A DNA stretch of 64,000 nucleotides from a bacterium. Its GTDB lineage: Bacteria > Patescibacteriota > Patescibacteriia > Patescibacteriales > Patescibacteriaceae. Below are positions 60,798 to 64,000 of this stretch, piece after piece. How positions within the stretch are numbered: position 1 is the first letter of the stretch; each line of letters starts with the position of its first letter. The translations under genes and the position numbers were made by a program. Location: assembly GCA_029570385.1 (NCBI GenBank), contig JAKPXD010000010.1, positions 36,991-100,990 on the forward strand, written 5' to 3'. Below the pieces are notes generated by a model that saw only the letters and a program-made list of their open reading frames with translations, searched no databases and was not told the DNA's origin.

Positions 60798-62843
60798 ATG
60801 AACAACAAGCATTGGTTAGGTATTTTGCTGGCTTTAGCCGGCAGCTGGCTAACGGTCGGAGCGGCTCAGGCGGCCACCACTATCTCCGGCAATATTATTA
60901 GCCCCAACTGGACAGCCGCCAATAGCCCTTATATTGTTAGCGAGAATATTGAAGTTGCGCCGGGCGCAACTTTGACGATTGAGGCGGGAACAGTAGTTAA
61001 GTTTAAGAAAAATAAAGGCATTACTGTTCGCGGCACGCTGAAGATTAATGGCAACAATAGTAATATAGTAGTTTTAACTTCAGCTGAAGCGACCACTACG
61101 CGCGGTGATTGGGCCGGCATTACTTTTGCCGACGAGTCAGTTGATGCCGAGTTTGATTCCAACGGTAACTATATTGGCGGCAGTATTATTAAATATGCTG
61201 TTTTTAACCATAGTCAGGGTCTCAAGCTGGACAATAGTCATCCTTATATTGTCAACAGTAATTTTTTAAATAATACAACGGCCATTACAATCAGTGGAAC
61301 GGCGCCAGTTGATACCTCCCTTAATGCGGCCGTTGATAATCACAAGCTGTTGATTAGCCGTAATAATATTACTAATAATACCATTGGCTTAATTATTAAT
61401 CGTGCCTTTTTAGCCCCGCCGATGATTTTTGATCCCAGCGGTCTGGCCGCTAATCAGATTAAGGCTAATATCGTTATTGACGGTAATGCCATCAATTATA
61501 ATCAAGAGGGGATTTGGTTGCAGCAAGCTCAGCGGGCGGCGATTTTAAACAATCAGCTTAACTTTAATAATAATTATGGGCTAAAAATTAGCGCCGGCGC
61601 CCCTAATGCCATTGTTCAGCATAACACCATTAATTACAATAATATTGGTCTAGAGCTGGCGGCTCGTGGCGCCAATATCGTTAAGAATGCTATTGCTTAC
61701 AATAATCAAGCCGGCCTGAATTTTCTGAACACCAATAACCAGATTAATAATAACAATATTTATGGTAATCTGGGCTATGATCTGCGCAGCCCCTTGGCTG
61801 GCGGCTCTTTGGCCAATAATTATTGGGGAGTGGCCACACCCATCAATGCCAGTTTGCCGACCAGCTCCAGTTTTACCATTGAACCGAGATTGATCGAACC
61901 GACTGATATCGCTAGTCTGGCTACGCCGACTATTAATGATTTTGCCACCTCCACCATCCTGGATAAAATTTTAGTTAGTGGCACTAAAGATGCTAGCGCC
62001 GATATCTGGATTAATGGTCGTCAGGCGGTCGCCTTGGACAGTGAAGTCACCTGGAGCTATAGTCTGCCCCTAGAGATGGGGACCAATGATTTTAGCCTGC
62101 TATCCAAAGATGCTTCCGGCAAGGTCAGTCCAACCGTCAACTTCACCATCAGCCGGCTAGAGAATAAATTTGTGCCCGTGCCGACTATTAATAGTTTTAA
62201 GCCGACCACCGATCAAACCACTCAGGCGCTAAGCGGCAGCAAAGACATCAATACCGCCATTATGATTAACGGCCAAGAGGCGGTAGCGCTAGACAATAAG
62301 ACTACTTGGCAAGCGACAGTTGTCCTGAAATACGGCCGCAATGATTTTACCATCGTTGCCCAAAGCGCTGCCGGTTATCAAAGCGATTCGCTAGCTATTT
62401 CCATCCAGCGGCCGGATACGACTGGCCAGCAGGTTTTGACCGCTGAAGCGCAAGCGTCAGCCGGTATTGCTACCGATACTGCTTTGACCAAGAAAATGGC
62501 CGGCCGTATTTTATTACAAGTTGAGGCCAATGGTGAGGCTTGGTATGTTAATCCGCTCAATGGTCAGCGTTATTTCTTGGCCGGCCCGACTAACGCTTTT
62601 AACCTGATGCGCCAACTGGGTTTAGGTGTTAAGCATAGCGTTATTACTACCAAAATAACCGATAATAAATTATTGGGTCGTATCCTGATTGATGTTGATG
62701 ATAGCGGCAAAGCCTATTATGTTCACCCCATCACTAAGAAGTTATATTATCTAGGCCGTCCGGCGGATGCTTTGCGGGTGATGCGTCAAGTCGGTTTGGG
62801 TATCAATAATCAGAATCTGCGTAAAATTAAATTAGCCCAATAA
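60798..62843 (+). CDS. Secreted right-handed beta-helix surface protein with tandem C-terminal repeats
   Basis: A signal peptide ends about residue 26 (AQAATT). Residues 30-370 have Asn-rich, PbH1-type beta-helix turns (NNITNNTIGLIINR, LNFNNNYGLKISAG) starting with the GTVVKFKKNKGITVRGTL cap. Two Ig-like repeats follow (VSGTKDASADIWINGRQAVA and LSGSKDINTAIMINGQEAVA, about 385-560). The end has two copies of a 60-residue module (GRILLQVEANGEAWYVNP and GRILIDVDDSGKAYYVHP, each ending near MRQLGLG). A cell-surface adhesin or glycan-binding role is plausible. Confidence 0.8.
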   Translation: MNNKHWLGILLALAGSWLTVGAAQAATTISGNIISPNWTAANSPYIVSENIEVAPGATLTIEAGTVVKFKKNKGITVRGTLKINGNNSNIVVLTSAEATTTRGDWAGITFADESVDAEFDSNGNYIGGSIIKYAVFNHSQGLKLDNSHPYIVNSNFLNNTTAITISGTAPVDTSLNAAVDNHKLLISRNNITNNTIGLIINRAFLAPPMIFDPSGLAANQIKANIVIDGNAINYNQEGIWLQQAQRAAILNNQLNFNNNYGLKISAGAPNAIVQHNTINYNNIGLELAARGANIVKNAIAYNNQAGLNFLNTNNQINNNNIYGNLGYDLRSPLAGGSLANNYWGVATPINASLPTSSSFTIEPRLIEPTDIASLATPTINDFATSTILDKILVSGTKDASADIWINGRQAVALDSEVTWSYSLPLEMGTNDFSLLSKDASGKVSPTVNFTISRLENKFVPVPTINSFKPTTDQTTQALSGSKDINTAIMINGQEAVALDNKTTWQATVVLKYGRNDFTIVAQSAAGYQSDSLAISIQRPDTTGQQVLTAEAQASAGIATDTALTKKMAGRILLQVEANGEAWYVNPLNGQRYFLAGPTNAFNLMRQLGLGVKHSVITTKITDNKLLGRILIDVDDSGKAYYVHPITKKLYYLGRPADALRVMRQVGLGINNQNLRKIKLAQ

Positions 62844-62897
62844 TATTGGCGATTCGTGGTTTTTTTCAGCTCACCCCTTGTTTTTATTGATTAACAC

Positions 62898-62926
62898 TTG
62901 TCAGCTTTTCAGTAAAGGTATATAAT
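62898..62926 (+). promoter_or_regulatory. Strong sigma70 promoter of the HU gene
   Basis: TTGTCA (62898-62903), 17 bp, TATAAT (62921-62926), one mismatch to consensus. Confidence 0.8.
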
Positions 62927-62937
62927 ATCAATAAGAA

Positions 62938-62954
62938 TGGCAGGTTTACTGCCA
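62938..62954 (+). promoter_or_regulatory. 5'-terminal hairpin in the HU mRNA leader
   Basis: TGGCAG (62938-62943) pairs with CTGCCA (62949-62954) around GTTTA, starting about 5 nt after the predicted start site (62933). Confidence 0.45.
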
Positions 62955-62974
62955 GGTAATAAATTATTACACCT

Positions 62975-63253
62975 ATGTCTATGACAAAGGCTCAATTGGT
63001 TGATGGTTTAGCTAAGAATTGCAACCTTAGCAAGAAAGCCGTCAACGATGTCTTGAACGAAATGTCCACTATGGCCTACAAAGAGGTCAAAAAGAATGGT
63101 GAATTTATCGTTCCAGGTATTGGTAAATTGGTTAAGGTTCAGCGCAAAGCGCGCATGGGCCGCAACCCAGCGACTGGCGCTCAGATTAAGATCCCGGCCA
63201 AGACCGTGGTCAAGTTCCGTGTCGCCAAGGCAGCTAAAGACGCGGTGGCTTAG
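62975..63253 (+). CDS. hup: HU-family DNA-binding protein
   Basis: Nucleoid-associated protein. The 92-aa HU fold has TKAQLVDGLAKNCNLSKKAV, then the beta-arm GIGKLVKVQRKARMGRNPATG with the Pro at its tip, and a basic end KIPAKTVVKFRVAKAAKDAV. Two start ATGs lie 6 bp apart (62975 and 62981). Strong promoter and bidirectional terminator make it monocistronic. Confidence 0.95.
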   Translation: MSMTKAQLVDGLAKNCNLSKKAVNDVLNEMSTMAYKEVKKNGEFIVPGIGKLVKVQRKARMGRNPATGAQIKIPAKTVVKFRVAKAAKDAVA

Positions 63254-63280
63254 TTTACTGCCGCTCGTTTCTTTACCAAA

Positions 63281-63318
63281 AATCACCAACCCCCATAAAG
63301 GGTTGGTGATTTTATTTA
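63281..63318. terminator. Bidirectional terminator between HU and the HTH gene
   Basis: AATCACCAACCC (63281-63292) pairs over 12 bp with GGGTTGGTGATT (63300-63311) around CCATAAA, with T-rich sequence after it and A-rich before. Confidence 0.9.
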
Positions 63319-63324
63319 TTGAAC

Positions 63325-63633
63325 TTATTCAACCCAGCCGCTCACATATTGCCCTAGACCGGCTTTGGTTAATTTGTTGTGCAATTTAGTACGCGAACGC
63401 AAAAAGGCGAGTAGCGAGCCCAGGTCAATTAAGTAGCGATTACCGCGAATGCGGTAGGTAATCAGCTGGCCGCCAATGGCTCGGCGAATGGTTTTACTTT
63501 GGACGCCGCCCAGCTTAGCCGCTTCCGACACCGATACCCATAGCGGATTGACTATAGTGTGGTTAGTCATGGCCGGCGTGGTGACCGGACTGGCTTTGAG
63601 AGTATGATCGGTGGCGGCAGTAATTCTCGGCAT
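63325..63633 (-). CDS. Excisionase-like helix-turn-helix DNA-binding protein, 102 aa
   Basis: A small putative regulator with one winged-HTH-like domain (about residues 31-80): WVSVSEAAKLGGVQSKTIRR, AIGGQLITYRIRGNRYLIDL, SLLAFLR, matching the HTH_17/excisionase pattern (S-x-x-E-A-A, R-x-x-x-x-Y, L-x-x-[FL]L). The N-terminal 28 residues are Thr-rich and probably disordered, and a second ATG exists at residue 22. Directly upstream are four inverted repeats (63636-63827), likely its operators, so autoregulation is probable. Confidence 0.72.
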   Translation of the reverse strand: MPRITAATDHTLKASPVTTPAMTNHTIVNPLWVSVSEAAKLGGVQSKTIRRAIGGQLITYRIRGNRYLIDLGSLLAFLRSRTKLHNKLTKAGLGQYVSGWVE

Positions 63634-63635
63634 AT

Positions 63636-63827
63636 AGTCTAGGAATAGTTAGACTTTAATCAAGGGTGGTTGGCGGTGTTTAGTTATTTTTCGACTTTAG
63701 TCTAGATATACTTAGACTAAAGATAAGAAATCAGCCATTATTGCAGAATTTAAGTCTAGGTTTATGTAGACTTAAATAAAGAACATTTTTGCTTTTTTGT
63801 CAAATAAAGTCTAGTCTAATCTGGACA
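63636..63827. repeat. Array of four AGTCTA-N8-TAGACT inverted repeats
   Basis: Perfect 6-bp inverted repeats with exactly 8-bp spacers occur at 63636-63655, 63699-63718 and 63753-63772. A fourth degenerate copy is at 63808-63827 (AGTCTA then TGGACA). Arms extend to 9-10 bp in the second and third copies. The first ends 2 bp before the HTH ATG. Centre spacings are 63, 54 and 55 bp. Confidence 0.8.
63775..63803 (-). promoter_or_regulatory. Putative promoter of the HTH gene, flanked by repeats
   Basis: The minus strand reads TTGACA (complement of 63798-63803), 17 bp, TTTATT (complement of 63775-63780). It lies exactly between the third (63753-63772) and fourth (63808-63827) inverted repeats. 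Confidence 0.45.
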
Positions 63828-63860
63828 AAACATTGGATTTTCTATTGTAGACCACTGGCC

Positions 63861-63908
63861 AAAAAAAAGCAAGCCCTGGACCGATAGCCGCTGATTGGCT
63901 TGTTTTTC
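63861..63908. terminator. Possible terminator near the right window edge
   Basis: CAAGCC (63870-63875) pairs with GGCTTG (63897-63902), extended by A/T pairs, with A8 on the left and T5 on the right. No gene lies between 63634 and 63990; an ATG at 63991 opens a frame cut by the edge that is too short to support. Confidence 0.5.
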
Positions 63909-64000
63909 TGTCGGCTTTATGATTAAATAAATAACACTATTTGACTGTAACACTTATCCATTTTTATCGTATATATAATCGTAGCCGAACATGACGAAAT

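Noticed and set aside
63325..63827. Prophage excision module
   Set aside because: The HTH protein resembles excisionases, but no integrase, att-like repeat at a tRNA or phage gene is present.
63634..64000. Replication origin in the AT-rich, repeat-containing right edge
   Set aside because: The repeats are not iteron-like DnaA boxes (only one weak TTATCCAtt), and no dnaA, dnaN or rpmH is near.
63991..64000. Gene beginning at the right edge (ATG at 63991 after TATAAT at 63974-63979)
   Set aside because: Only three codons are visible, so it cannot be supported as a coding sequence.

Overview
The window looks like chromosomal DNA of a Patescibacteria (Candidate Phyla Radiation) bacterium, probably Parcubacteria-like. 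This is inferred from the absence of rpmD (L30) between rpsE and rplO, a pyruvate kinase lacking its C-terminal domain, PEGA and DUF5671-type membrane proteins, a surface protein ending in the tandem WYV-P repeats I associate with this group, single-copy compact operons, and start codons that mostly lack a Shine-Dalgarno sequence. The code is standard (TGA is used as stop). No phage, transposase or CRISPR array is visible. Layout: 1-5,120 holds the end of trmD, an HD-domain gene, tRNA-Leu, parA-parB, a methyltransferase and a membrane metallophosphoesterase. 5,170-15,650 is a surface polysaccharide block: two membrane proteins, rmlC-B-D-A for dTDP-L-rhamnose, a short pyruvate kinase, four consecutive family 2 glycosyltransferases and galU. 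15,650-23,210 carries a PEGA protein, murA, an S41 protease, L27, a membrane glycosyltransferase pair, tRNA-Lys and tRNA-Thr, L28 and an M50 protease. 23,215-39,276 is the str-S10-spc ribosomal superoperon (rpsL, rpsG, fusA, a small unknown gene, tuf, rpsJ through secY). 39,376-49,670 continues with adk, map, ruvX, recO, aspS, alr, unknown and membrane genes, a D,D-peptidase, tpiA and a TPR protein. 49,676-52,930 has tRNA-Thr, an LTA-synthase-like enzyme, tRNA-Tyr, rubrerythrin, superoxide reductase, L33 and tRNA-Trp. 53,000-57,300 is an accessory stretch of unknowns with a decayed methyltransferase. 57,444-63,253 has a GT2/membrane fusion, a Ca2+/H+ or Na+/Ca2+ antiporter, a beta-helix surface protein and HU. 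The right edge holds an excisionase-like HTH gene behind an array of four inverted repeats. Together these genes point to a small cell that makes its own peptidoglycan (murA, alr, D,D-peptidase), rhamnose-containing surface glycan and possibly a polyglycerol-phosphate-like polymer, with little central metabolism visible here (tpiA, short pyk). The most unusual regulatory signals are: the four-copy AGTCTA-N8-TAGACT array at 63,636-63,827; three isolated minus-strand genes with strong Shine-Dalgarno sites in a neighbourhood that otherwise lacks them; two divergent promoter pairs that share one TTGTCAA -35 element; and apparent leaderless promoters. All functional calls come from reading motifs by eye; no database search was run.
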